From: an uncultured Lachnospiraceae bacterium
GTDB taxonomy: Bacteria; Bacillota; Clostridia; Lachnospirales; Lachnospiraceae
Assembly: GCA_900548905.1 (NCBI GenBank)
Contig: URMK01000106.1
Coordinates: 1-11,810 of the forward strand
DNA length: 11,810 nt
Direction: 5' to 3'
Shown here piece after piece: positions 1-6,764 of the stretch (position 1 is its first letter; each line of letters opens with the position of its first letter). The position numbers were made by a program, and so were the translations under genes. The notes beneath the pieces were generated by a model. It made no database searches, was not told the origin of the DNA, and was given only the letters and a program-made list of their open reading frames with translations.

Positions 1-23
1 ATTGGGAAAAGAGGTGATGGAGA

Positions 24-866
24 ATGGAAGTCATACTGGTGCTGCTTATTGTTGCTGCACTGAATGGGGCAGTTGCCTACATGGATGCCATGCTACAGGA
101 TTTAATTCCGATGACCTTATATGCAGACCGATATATGACTGCGGTAAGCGGTACCAATATTGTAGAGGTGTTATTTGACATCGTTTTGGGTTTTGGTGTA
201 TCTTTAATAATTTTAAAGTTCCTGAAAAAAGGCTTTTCCTGCTATGTCTTGTGGACGGACGGGGATCCGGATACGGATCCTACGGCCTTGATTCTGCGGT
301 TCATAGAAGCCATGGTGGTTGCGGTCAGTTTTCCAGTCATGTATGGATGGATAGCACAGATAACAGAGGAACTTACCGGTCAAATTCTGTCCGCAGTAGG
401 AGGTTCATCGGATTATAATTGGCAGGCCTGGGCAAACGGATTTGCCTCTCTGGGGATAACCACAGCCGTTTTTGGCCTCATTTTTGTCATTTGTTATTTC
501 ATGCTTTATTTCCAATTCTTAATGCGCGGCCTGGAAATATTGATTCTGCGAATCGGCATGCCTATGGCATGTGTGGGACTGCTGGATAATGATAAAGGTG
601 TTTTTAAGCAGTATATGAACAAGTTCTGGCAGAGCACGCTTGCTGTACTCATTCAAATCTGTCTTTGTAAGCTCGGTGTGGGCATGATGATGAACATAGG
701 GGTTAACATGAACCTGTTCTGGGGGCTGGCCTGTATGGTCCTTGCGATTAAAACACCGTCATTCCTGCGGGAATTCCTGCTGACGACCGGCGGAGGCGGG
801 GGAGTCATCAACAATGTTTACCACTCCGTACGGCTTGCCGGCATGGTACGGAACATCGCAAAATAG
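24..866 (+). CDS. VirB6/TrbL-like polytopic membrane protein of a conjugative T4SS
   Basis: This 280-residue protein probably forms part of the inner-membrane channel of a conjugative type IV secretion system, the VirB6/TrbL role. It is very hydrophobic, with likely membrane segments near residues 3-20, 46-66, 88-112, 140-168, 170-190, 203-225 and 228-246. The hydrophilic loop around residues 75-86 is rich in Asp and Pro. A glycine run at about 258-262 sits before a basic amphipathic C-terminus. The ATG at 24 is preceded by AGAGGTGA at a suitable distance. In related Clostridia elements proteins of this shape are annotated as conjugal transfer TrbL family (from memory, also DUF6102), normally next to a PrgI protein as here. 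The family is assigned from topology and neighbours, because VirB6 proteins have no catalytic motif. Confidence 0.75.
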   Translation: MEVILVLLIVAALNGAVAYMDAMLQDLIPMTLYADRYMTAVSGTNIVEVLFDIVLGFGVSLIILKFLKKGFSCYVLWTDGDPDTDPTALILRFIEAMVVAVSFPVMYGWIAQITEELTGQILSAVGGSSDYNWQAWANGFASLGITTAVFGLIFVICYFMLYFQFLMRGLEILILRIGMPMACVGLLDNDKGVFKQYMNKFWQSTLAVLIQICLCKLGVGMMMNIGVNMNLFWGLACMVLAIKTPSFLREFLLTTGGGGGVINNVYHSVRLAGMVRNIAK

Positions 867-884
867 GAAAGGGGCAGAGGCTGG

Positions 885-1094
885 TTGGTTACATTGGAAG
901 AGATATCAGTTGCGGTGATAGCGCTAATACGCCTGGGGGCAGTAGGGAGGTTTGCTTACTGTATGGTCAGGCTTCAGAGTGCGCAGGAAGAAGCATCACA
1001 ATATAAAAAACGGCTGATAAATGTAGTCGTTTTTTATATCCTCGCAGAGAGCATATGGCAGATCAAGGATATCGTGATGTTTTATTATGGATAG
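885..1094 (+). CDS. Small two-helix membrane protein, VirB2/TrbC-like in shape
   Basis: This 69-residue protein has a hydrophobic stretch at about residues 7-29, a charged linker at about 31-46 (QSAQEEASQYKKRL) and a second hydrophobic stretch at about 47-62. Two helices joined by a polar loop is the layout of VirB2/TrbC-type conjugative pilins and of small T4SS accessory proteins, but I see no decisive motif. The likely start is TTG at 885, about 4 bases after a GGCAGAGG ribosome-binding stretch; TTG at 894 is an alternative. The gene lies 18 bases after the VirB6-like gene, and its stop codon touches the ribosome binding site of the PrgI-like gene, so the three are probably co-translated. 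It lacks a prepilin-type Gly/Glu signal and is therefore unlikely to be a substrate of the downstream peptidase. Confidence 0.6.
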   Translation: MVTLEEISVAVIALIRLGAVGRFAYCMVRLQSAQEEASQYKKRLINVVVFYILAESIWQIKDIVMFYYG

Positions 1095-1101
1095 GAGAGA
1101 T

Positions 1102-1431
1102 ATGGAATCAGAAGGAATTATGCTCTACATTCCCAGTGGTGTAAAAACCGGGAATGAAATTTTTGACGGATTTGGAAAAAGGGAGCTGCTGCAGAGTTTG
1201 GCAGGCTCCCTTTTTGGTGGGTTGATTGCTGGTGTAATCTGGCTGGCGTCACATCACATCGCATTTACAGTGGTAGCCGTGTTGAGCGGTATTTTCGGAT
1301 CGGTGATGATGTGCACAAAGGATCAATATAACCAGAGCGTGGTGGATCAAATCGGAAATATGATCCGGTTTGCCAGGGAACAGCAGATTTATCCGTATCG
1401 TGCGTTGGATGAATGGCAGGAAATGCGGTAA
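1102..1431 (+). CDS. PrgI/VirB3-like conjugation protein
   Basis: The protein has about 109 residues and fits the PrgI family, the Gram-positive counterpart of VirB3, a small membrane subunit that works beside the VirB4 ATPase. The N-terminal part after the start carries the family-like YIPSGVKTGNEIFDGFGKRE stretch. Two close hydrophobic segments follow, at about residues 31-50 and 53-70, and then a polar tail. I chose ATG 1102 because AGGAG at 1093-1097 lies 4 bases upstream. An in-frame ATG at 1087 overlaps the previous gene but has no good ribosome binding site, and ATG 1120 is also possible. In most elements I know, prgI is followed at once by virB4. Here a prepilin peptidase gene follows after a 45-base gap. 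Confidence 0.75.
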   Translation: MESEGIMLYIPSGVKTGNEIFDGFGKRELLQSLAGSLFGGLIAGVIWLASHHIAFTVVAVLSGIFGSVMMCTKDQYNQSVVDQIGNMIRFAREQQIYPYRALDEWQEMR

Positions 1432-1476
1432 CTGTAAATATTGTTTATGAAATGAGAAAGAGGATTCAGGAGGAAT

Positions 1477-2055
1477 ATGGATTGGGTAGTAAAGATGGCA
1501 CCGTATTATCAATGCATTATGACAGCGGCGCTGATGGGGCTGTTGATGCAGATGATATTGAAGAAACAACTGGGACAGGCAAAGCTTAAGTATATAGCAT
1601 TCATGGCTGTGGGAATCGCTGTAGTATACCTTGCCCGATTCGGACCGACATGGAAAGCATATGGGAGCATCCTTATTGGGATGCTCCTGCTTTATGCAGC
1701 TGTTTATGATTATGAAACACATCTGGTGCCGGATTATGTCCATATATTATTGCTTTTAGCAGGAGTTCTCCGCAGCCGCCCTATTCCAGGACTGATAGGA
1801 ATGTTGCTTGTACCGTTTCCTTTTTTTATCGCTGCCCTGTTAAAAGAAGACAGCATAGGCGGCGCGGATATCAAGCTGATGGGGGCCTGTGGTTACCTTC
1901 TTGGATTGCGGCTTGGATATGCAGCCCTGCTTATGGGGCTGTCCCTTACTGTTCTGATACGAAATGCAAGGCATAAACCCAGAAAGGAACCGTTTGCACT
2001 TGTGCCTTATTTAACCGTTGGATGCTTAGTTATGATGTTAGGAGGCCATACATGA
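1477..2055 (+). CDS. Type IV prepilin peptidase, A24 family
   Basis: This is a 192-residue membrane aspartic protease that should remove the positively charged leader from prepilins. The two catalytic regions of the A24 family are visible. One is YDYETHLVPD, with Asp78 and the following VPD (Asp86). The other is GGADIKLMGACG, with Asp131 in the GxxD position. A late EPFALVPYLTVG stretch matches the conserved C-terminal PFxxxPxxxxG pattern. The protein is hydrophobic nearly throughout and short, with no N-methylase domain, as in the CpaA/TadV class that serves Tad pili. ATG 1477 follows AGGAGG at 1468-1473. The stop overlaps the start of cpaB (ATGA), so the two are translationally coupled. Its place directly after conjugation genes is unusual. 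Confidence 0.88.
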   Translation: MDWVVKMAPYYQCIMTAALMGLLMQMILKKQLGQAKLKYIAFMAVGIAVVYLARFGPTWKAYGSILIGMLLLYAAVYDYETHLVPDYVHILLLLAGVLRSRPIPGLIGMLLVPFPFFIAALLKEDSIGGADIKLMGACGYLLGLRLGYAALLMGLSLTVLIRNARHKPRKEPFALVPYLTVGCLVMMLGGHT

Positions 2056-2894
2056 AGAAGATTTTCAAAAACCGTATTATCTTAGGATTGCTTTGTATTA
2101 TTGTATCTCTGCTTATCTGCTTTGGATTGACACCATTATTTAATGATGCGCTGAAGGCAAAGGTAACGTTGGTCCGTGTCAGCTCTGAAATCCGAAAAGG
2201 GGAGCAGATCACTGCACATATGGTTACAGAGGCGGAGGTTGGCGGATACAACCTGCCGCCGGATGTAGTATACCGAAAAGAGGATGTACTTGGCAAATAT
2301 GCAAATGCAGATCTGTATAAGGGAGATAATATCCTGCAAAGCAAGTTATCGGATACACCGATGCTGAAAAATGCATATCTCAGCAAGCTGAATGGGGAAA
2401 ACAGGGCTATCTCCGTAACCATAAAGTCCTTTGCCGCCGGACTTTCCGGGAAACTGGAAGCAGGAGATATTGTTTCTCTGATAGCTTCGGACGTAGGGGA
2501 ACTGCGGGAAACACTTGTGCCGCCGGAATTGCAGTATGTGGAGATCATAGCCACAACCGCCAGTACAGGTGTGGATAACGATGTACAGGAAAATGTGGAG
2601 GGGGAGGAAAAAGAACTTCCTGCCACCATTACCGTTTTGGCGTCTCCGGAACAGGCCAGGCTTTTAGCGGAGTTGGAACAGACGGGAAAGCTCCATGCTG
2701 CATTAGTCTATCGGGGGGACAGCAGCCAGGCTGAAAAATTCCTGGATGAACAGGAAAAGTTATTAAAGGAGATGTATGCGGATGAGGAGGAGACAGATGT
2801 TTCTGAAGAAGAAAACCAGGAAACAGTTCCGCATGATGGTTATGAGGAAGAAATAGAAGAAACGGTGATAACGGAGGATGAGGAAGGAGAATAA
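2052..2894 (+). CDS. cpaB: CpaB/RcpC-like Flp pilus assembly protein with SAF domain
   Basis: This is a 280-residue single-pass membrane protein. Residues 8-30 form an N-terminal membrane anchor. Residues 36-100 match a SAF domain, including the typical IRKGEQITAHMVTEAEVG pattern, and residues 119-145 carry the RcpC/CpaB signature (AISVTIKSFAAGLSGKLEAG, then DIVSLI). A region of about residues 190-222 also looks conserved. The last 40 residues are extremely acidic, mostly Glu and Asp. CpaB proteins act outside the cytoplasmic membrane in Tad pilus assembly; in Gram-negatives they support the secretin, which has no counterpart in a monoderm host. I chose ATG 2052 over an in-frame ATG at 2022 because GGAGG at 2041-2045 precedes it by 6 bases and it overlaps the peptidase stop. 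The acidic tail is probably extracytoplasmic. Confidence 0.88.
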   Translation: MKKIFKNRIILGLLCIIVSLLICFGLTPLFNDALKAKVTLVRVSSEIRKGEQITAHMVTEAEVGGYNLPPDVVYRKEDVLGKYANADLYKGDNILQSKLSDTPMLKNAYLSKLNGENRAISVTIKSFAAGLSGKLEAGDIVSLIASDVGELRETLVPPELQYVEIIATTASTGVDNDVQENVEGEEKELPATITVLASPEQARLLAELEQTGKLHAALVYRGDSSQAEKFLDEQEKLLKEMYADEEETDVSEEENQETVPHDGYEEEIEETVITEDEEGE

Positions 2895-2896
2895 GG

Positions 2897-3754
2897 ATGC
2901 AGGAAACCATGTTGGCGATAGCCGGCAGCCCGGGCAGTGGCAAGACTACGCTGGGAACAAAGCTGGCTATGGAAATAGCAAGAAGTAAAAAAAATGTGCT
3001 GCTGATTTTCTGTGATCCCTTTACCCCGCCGATCCCGTTTCTCCTGCCTGCAGAAACCAGCCATAAGATATCCCTGGGGAGCCTGCTTACGGCTCCTGCC
3101 ATGTCCCAGCAATTGATCCTGGATGCCTGCGTTACGGTGAAGCAGTCAAAGCATGTCAGCTTTCTGGGATACCGGCTGGGGGAAAATCTGCTGTCCTTCC
3201 CGCAGATTACCAAGGATAAGGCTGTGGATTTACTGGTATGCGCGAGGCATCTGGCGGATTATGTGATTGTGGATTGTGCGGGATGCTTTGAAGCGGACAT
3301 GTTTTCTATGGCATCCCTGGACATGGCAGATCACATCCTCTGGCTGGAAACTGCCGATTTAAAAGGGATTTCTTTCTACCACTCCCACAAAAACCTGATC
3401 CAACAGGCAGAAATCAGGAATAAGGGACTATGGGCAATTGGAAACTGCCGTCCGGGACAGGAGTGTGAGGCTGTGGGACAGCAGTATGGCGGTATTTCTT
3501 ATACATTTGAATATGTATCGGAAATTCTGTGGCAGTCCGATGAGGTTTCCTTATTAGAAAGACTTCATACAAAAGAAGCGCTTCCCTATCAATGGGAAAT
3601 GCAGAAGCTGATACGGCAGATATTCGGACTTGGTATTACAGAGGAACGGAGTATGGAAAAAACAGAGGAAATAAAAAGAAAAGCCCCTATAGAAAAGGAA
3701 AGGAAGAAAGCCGGATTTCGGTTTCCTTCCTTTCAGCATAAGGGAGAATTTTGA
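2897..3754 (+). CDS. CpaE/TadZ-like P-loop ATPase
   Basis: This 285-residue cytoplasmic protein begins almost directly with a P-loop, GSPGSGKTT, at residues 10-18. An Asp lies at 40 (LLIFCDPF) and a Walker B strand at 122-128 (YVIVDCA). The order matches MinD/ParA-like CpaE or TadZ proteins, which place the Tad machine at a site in the cell. The Walker A is of the ordinary GxxGxGKT form rather than the KGGxGKT form of MinD, so some other P-loop function cannot be excluded; position between CpaB and CpaF is the main support for the call. The last 35 residues are rich in Lys and Glu and probably disordered. ATG 2897 sits 2 bases after the cpaB stop, with AAGGAG 7 bases upstream. Its stop overlaps the start of a decayed gene. 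Confidence 0.72.
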   Translation: MQETMLAIAGSPGSGKTTLGTKLAMEIARSKKNVLLIFCDPFTPPIPFLLPAETSHKISLGSLLTAPAMSQQLILDACVTVKQSKHVSFLGYRLGENLLSFPQITKDKAVDLLVCARHLADYVIVDCAGCFEADMFSMASLDMADHILWLETADLKGISFYHSHKNLIQQAEIRNKGLWAIGNCRPGQECEAVGQQYGGISYTFEYVSEILWQSDEVSLLERLHTKEALPYQWEMQKLIRQIFGLGITEERSMEKTEEIKRKAPIEKERKKAGFRFPSFQHKGEF

Positions 3755-3908
3755 GAGTCGTATACATAGAACGAAAGGAAGCCAATGCTTTTGTAGAATG
3801 CCATCACAGGTGGCTATTGTAGGTCGGCCTGTAGCCAGGAATGTAGATCACATTCATACCGTTAAAGTATTGCGTTTATGTACCGACGGTACTCCCAATG
3901 TGGCAGCT
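3751..3908 (+). pseudogene. Remnant of an XF1762-family (GNAT-like) gene
   Basis: Two pieces of one protein family lie in different frames. The first begins at TTG 3751, overlapping the CpaE stop as TTGA and preceded by GGGAG at 3742-3746. It reads LRVVYIERKEANAFVECHH and then runs into a stop at about 3820. The second, from about 3810, reads VAIVGRPVARNVDHIHTVKV followed by LRLCTDGTPNVAA. From memory these match the start and centre of XF1762-family proteins of phages and mobile elements, which have about 20-25 more residues between the two pieces. A small deletion with a frame change would explain this. After 3908 the expected second half of the family is not recognisable, although an open frame continues to 4073. 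It is almost certainly non-functional. Confidence 0.55.
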
Positions 3909-4028
3909 GGGATTGTAAGGCCAGAAAAAGGCAGGGAGGAAAGGTACCTGAATGCCCGAAAAAACTCTATGATTTTGTTCTGTAAAATACAGATCAGAGC
4001 AACTAACTGTTTCTATAAGTACTGTCTA

Positions 4029-4057
4029 TTGTTCGTGTCCTTCTTATATGATAGTAT
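4029..4057 (+). promoter_or_regulatory. Possible sigma-A promoter for the GrpB gene
   Basis: TTGTTC at 4029-4034 is separated by 17 bases from TAGTAT at 4052-4057. A TG one base ahead of the latter makes an extended -10 element. Transcription would start near 4064, about 54 bases before the GrpB start codon. This would let the cargo genes be expressed apart from the pilus operon. The -35 match is only partial, so the call is tentative. Confidence 0.3.
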
Positions 4058-4117
4058 TGATAATATGAAGTGATTGAAATAAAGGCTGTATTCTAATAAC
4101 AGTTTAACGGAGGAAAA

Positions 4118-4687
4118 ATGAGTAAAGAATTATCAGAGATGACGCTGGAAGAGTTATGGAAGTTATTCCCTATTCAATTAACGAAACATAATAAAATATG
4201 GGATGATTACTATGACGAGATGCAATCTATTTTAACGGATACTCTTACTATTTTCTCAAATGTACGTATCAGTCATATCGGCAGTACGGCAATAGATGGA
4301 ATATGGGCAAAACCGATTATTGATGTGCTGATAGAAATAGATAAAAGTAAAGATATAAAGGAAGCGGCTATGCGGATAGAACAGAAGGGTTTCATATGTA
4401 TGAGTACGGAGCAGAACCGTATTTCCTTTAACAGTGGATATACTAAAAATGGTTTTGCGGACAAAATATATCATTTGCATCTTCGTTACTTTGGGGATAA
4501 CGATGAATTATACTTTAGAGACTACTTAAATGAGTTCCCTGAAATAGCAAAGGCTTATGAGCATTTGAAGTTAGATTTATGGAAACGGTATGAATATAAT
4601 CGTGATGGTTATACAGCGGCGAAGACTGAATTTATCGTTCAGTACACCAAGGAAGCAAAAGAAAGATATGGGGGCAAGTATTGTTAA
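4118..4687 (+). CDS. GrpB/UPF0157 family protein
   Basis: This 189-residue soluble protein is of the GrpB (UPF0157) family, which has a nucleotidyltransferase-like fold. The family signature is clear at residues 54-73: HIGSTAIDGIWAKPIIDVLI, where most members read HIGSTAVPGL.AKPIIDI. A later YHLHLRYFGDNDELYFRDYL stretch corresponds to the conserved region with histidines and the FRDYL-type motif. The length is normal for the family and there is no signal peptide. The substrate and cellular role are not known to me. ATG 4118 follows GGAGGAAAA at 4109-4117. The gene is AT-rich compared with the pilus genes and is followed after 47 bases by a broken GNAT acetyltransferase gene, a pairing that suggests shared cargo rather than a pilus function. 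Confidence 0.85.
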   Translation: MSKELSEMTLEELWKLFPIQLTKHNKIWDDYYDEMQSILTDTLTIFSNVRISHIGSTAIDGIWAKPIIDVLIEIDKSKDIKEAAMRIEQKGFICMSTEQNRISFNSGYTKNGFADKIYHLHLRYFGDNDELYFRDYLNEFPEIAKAYEHLKLDLWKRYEYNRDGYTAAKTEFIVQYTKEAKERYGGKYC

Positions 4688-4734
4688 TCTAAGACTAACA
4701 AACTTACGTTCGAATGTATGGGAGGAAATACCTT

Positions 4735-5278
4735 ATGAGATTACAAGGAGAAAACATTTATCTAAAAATGCTTGAGCGCAAAGATTGTAAGTCCTTATGG
4801 AATGATTATGAAATTTGATTTCAATAATCCGGCAGAAGAGTTTAACATAGGGCATTCTGATGAGAAAGCAGATGAATGGTTTGATGAAATTCAAAAGCTG
4901 CAGGGAAATACAAATGTAAGACTTGGTATTTTCCTTATGGATGATATCGTGATTGGGGATATCGCATTACAGGATATTGACCGGATTAACAGAAATTGTT
5001 CTATTGGTATGGGAATTGCTAAGATTACCAACCGTTCCAAAGGATACGGAGGGCAGGCAGTAAAATTGATGCTTGATTATGGATTTACTTATTTGGGCGT
5101 GGAGCGCATATATGCGAATACCTTGGATAATAACATGGGGGCACAGAGACTGCTTGAAAAAAATGGATTATGCTTAGAAGGAATAGAACGAAAAGCAAAG
5201 TATCTTAACGGAAAGATGCATGATAGAATGCATTATGCTATTTTAAAAGAAGAATATTTACAAATTGCTTTACAGTAA
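4735..5278 (+). pseudogene. GNAT-family N-acetyltransferase, broken by a +1 frameshift
   Basis: ATG 4735, preceded by GGAGG at 4721-4725, opens a frame reading MRLQGENIYLKMLERKDCKS and then LWNDYEI before a stop at 4816-4818. The next frame continues the same protein from about 4811 as FDFNNPAEEFNIGHSDEKAD and runs to the stop at 5276-5278. One extra base in the A/T run at about 4811-4816 explains the break; without it the protein would have about 180 residues, normal for RimJ/RimL-type GNAT enzymes. The acetyl-CoA binding loop is intact (NRSKGYGGQA), as is the typical later N..A.RLLEKNG motif. Such enzymes acetylate protein N-termini or small molecules; the substrate cannot be told. The downstream part could start at ATG 4772, but that would lack the normal first strand. 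A sequencing error is the main alternative. Confidence 0.85.
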
Positions 5279-5310
5279 ACACTACTAGAAAAAAGATTCT
5301 TATGTAGTTG

Positions 5311-5340
5311 GGCGGTTACTTAATAGTGACTGCCTTTTTT
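5311..5340 (+). terminator. Rho-independent terminator after the cargo genes
   Basis: GGCGGTTAC at 5311-5319 pairs with GTGACTGCC at 5326-5334 (9 pairs, two of them G-T) around a TTAATA loop, followed by six T. It lies 33 bases after the GNAT stop and 53 bases before cpaF. It would end the cargo transcript and also reduce read-through from cpaB/cpaE into cpaF. Confidence 0.75.
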
Positions 5341-5392
5341 GCGCTGTTTTTTGTTATTTTAGTCTAAATGGAGTATCGAAGGAGGTAACGAT

Positions 5393-6754
5393 GTGCAGGA
5401 AACAATAAATATACGTGACACAATAATGCTATTTGATAAAAAGATAGATTACCGGCCCTTCCCGGAGGTTTTAAAGGCTGTGCAGGAATTTATTTCAAAA
5501 AATTATGCATCCATCCTGTTGGATAAACCGGAAGAAAACAGGGAACTTGTCAAGACGTATATCGCACGGTTCCTGGAAAACAAGAATATCGGAGTGGAAG
5601 GAATGGAGCAGGAACAATTATGTGAACTGCTCTACGGTGAAATGACAGGATTTTCCTTTCTGACGAAATATCTTTATCGGGATGACGTGGAAGAGATCAA
5701 TCTCAATCAATGGAAGGATGTGAAGATAACCTACAGCAACGGGGAGATTCTGCCGGCAGAAGAACATTTTAACAGTCCGGGGCATGCTGTTGACGTTATC
5801 CGACGCCTTCTCCATAAATCCGGAATGATTTTTGACAGTGCACAGACGGTGGTGGTTGGGCACCTAAATAATAAAATCAGAATCACCGTAATGGGGGATG
5901 GGGTTATCGATGCGGAGAAAGGGCTTGCCGCTTCGATTCGTATTGTTAATCCCAGAAAGCTATCGAAAGAGGAGTTTATCCAGTCCGGTACAGCTACGGA
6001 AGAAATGCTAGATCTTTTGTCGATCTGCTATAACCATGGTGTGTCCCTGTGCATATCCGGCGCCACCTTTTCCGGAAAAACGACTCTTATGAGCTGGATT
6101 CTGGGACAGGTGCCTTATCATAAAAGGATCGTTACGATTGAGCAGGGCTGCCGGGAATTCGATCTGACTAAGGAAGGGGAGGATGGAAGTATCCTGAATA
6201 ATGTAGTACATCTGGTTACCCGGTTTTCGGAGGACCCCAAACAAAACATAGATATGGTAAAACTTCTGGAGACAGCCCTGACAATAAACCCTGATTGCAT
6301 CTCCATTGCGGAAATGAAAGGAAATGAGAGCATGCAGGCCATTAATGCGGCGAATACAGGGCATTCCATGATTACTACTATTCATGCGAACTCCTGCTCA
6401 GATACCTATTCCCGAATGGTTACGCTTTGTAAACAGGAGCAGCCGGGGATGGATGATGATACCCTGCTTGATCTTGCAGTCAAAGCATTCCCAATCATTG
6501 TCTTCGCCAAACGGTTAGAGGACAAATCCAGGAGAATTATGGAAATCACAGAATGTACCAGGGGGCTTCATGGAAAGCCGCAGTTGCAGACTCTGTACCG
6601 GTACCATATCGAAGAAACAAAATATGAAAATGGAAAACCTGTCATCACCGGGGAATATCAGAAAATAGCAAATCCCTCCGATAGTCTGCTGAAACTTCTG
6701 CGGGAAAATGGGCTTACCATGAAACAACAGGAAATGCTTCTGCGGGAAGAATAA
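5393..6754 (+). CDS. cpaF: CpaF/TadA secretion ATPase (VirB11-like)
   Basis: This 453-residue cytoplasmic hexameric ATPase powers Tad pilus assembly and belongs to the same superfamily as VirB11 of type IV secretion. The N-terminal domain covers about residues 1-200. Walker A is GATFSGKTT at 223-231. The acidic box with the catalytic Glu is VTIEQGCREFDL (Glu250). The Walker B region is CISIAEMKGNE at about 302-312. The TGHSMITTIHANS motif with its conserved His follows at 322-334. Most CpaF proteins read GEVRGGE at Walker B, so AEMKGNE is divergent but keeps the key Glu. The start is GTG 5393, 7 bases after GGAGG at 5381-5385; an ATG two bases earlier is out of frame. I see no convincing promoter between the terminator at 5340 and this gene. 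Confidence 0.92.
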   Translation: MQETINIRDTIMLFDKKIDYRPFPEVLKAVQEFISKNYASILLDKPEENRELVKTYIARFLENKNIGVEGMEQEQLCELLYGEMTGFSFLTKYLYRDDVEEINLNQWKDVKITYSNGEILPAEEHFNSPGHAVDVIRRLLHKSGMIFDSAQTVVVGHLNNKIRITVMGDGVIDAEKGLAASIRIVNPRKLSKEEFIQSGTATEEMLDLLSICYNHGVSLCISGATFSGKTTLMSWILGQVPYHKRIVTIEQGCREFDLTKEGEDGSILNNVVHLVTRFSEDPKQNIDMVKLLETALTINPDCISIAEMKGNESMQAINAANTGHSMITTIHANSCSDTYSRMVTLCKQEQPGMDDDTLLDLAVKAFPIIVFAKRLEDKSRRIMEITECTRGLHGKPQLQTLYRYHIEETKYENGKPVITGEYQKIANPSDSLLKLLRENGLTMKQQEMLLREE

Positions 6755-6764
6755 GGAGGACAGT

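Larger units (their letters stand above)
3751..5340 (+). other. Cargo segment interrupting the Tad pilus operon
   Basis: This stretch separates the CpaE-like gene from cpaF, which normally lie close together in Tad operons. It contains an XF1762-type relic, a GrpB-family gene, a frameshifted GNAT gene and a terminator. Bases from about 3960 to 5280 are visibly richer in A and T than the pilus genes on either side. I found no transposase, recombinase, clear target duplication or terminal inverted repeats at its edges. Between 3909 and about 4028 there is no gene I can recognise. That it arrived as a unit is inference from composition, gene content and position. Confidence 0.5.

Noticed and set aside
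263..280. Perfect 7-base inverted repeat GGATCCG/CGGATCC with a 4-base loop inside the VirB6-like gene
   Set aside because: It encodes the acidic repeat DPDTDP, so codon use explains it. It is followed by no T run and has no copy elsewhere in the window.
1249..1743. Open frame of 164 codons on the minus strand
   Set aside because: It overlaps the PrgI-like and peptidase genes, is rich in His, Cys and Ile in the manner of antisense reading, and has no family motif.
2030..2629. Open frame of 199 codons on the minus strand over cpaB
   Set aside because: It is Ser-rich antisense of a well-supported gene, without a ribosome binding site or recognisable domain.
2774..3751. Acidic CpaB tail and charged CpaE tail as an interacting pair
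   Set aside because: The CpaB tail should be outside the membrane and CpaE inside the cytoplasm, so direct contact is not expected.
3798..4073. Separate 91-residue gene downstream of the CpaE-like gene
   Set aside because: Its first third continues an XF1762-like protein, the rest has no recognisable domain, and no good ribosome binding site precedes the ATG; it is better read as part of a relic.
2897..5405. CpaE-like and CpaF genes begin with the same short stretch TGCAGGAAAC
   Set aside because: A 10-base match at two start codons was considered as a trace of duplication or insertion, but neighbouring bases and the proteins diverge at once, so chance is adequate.
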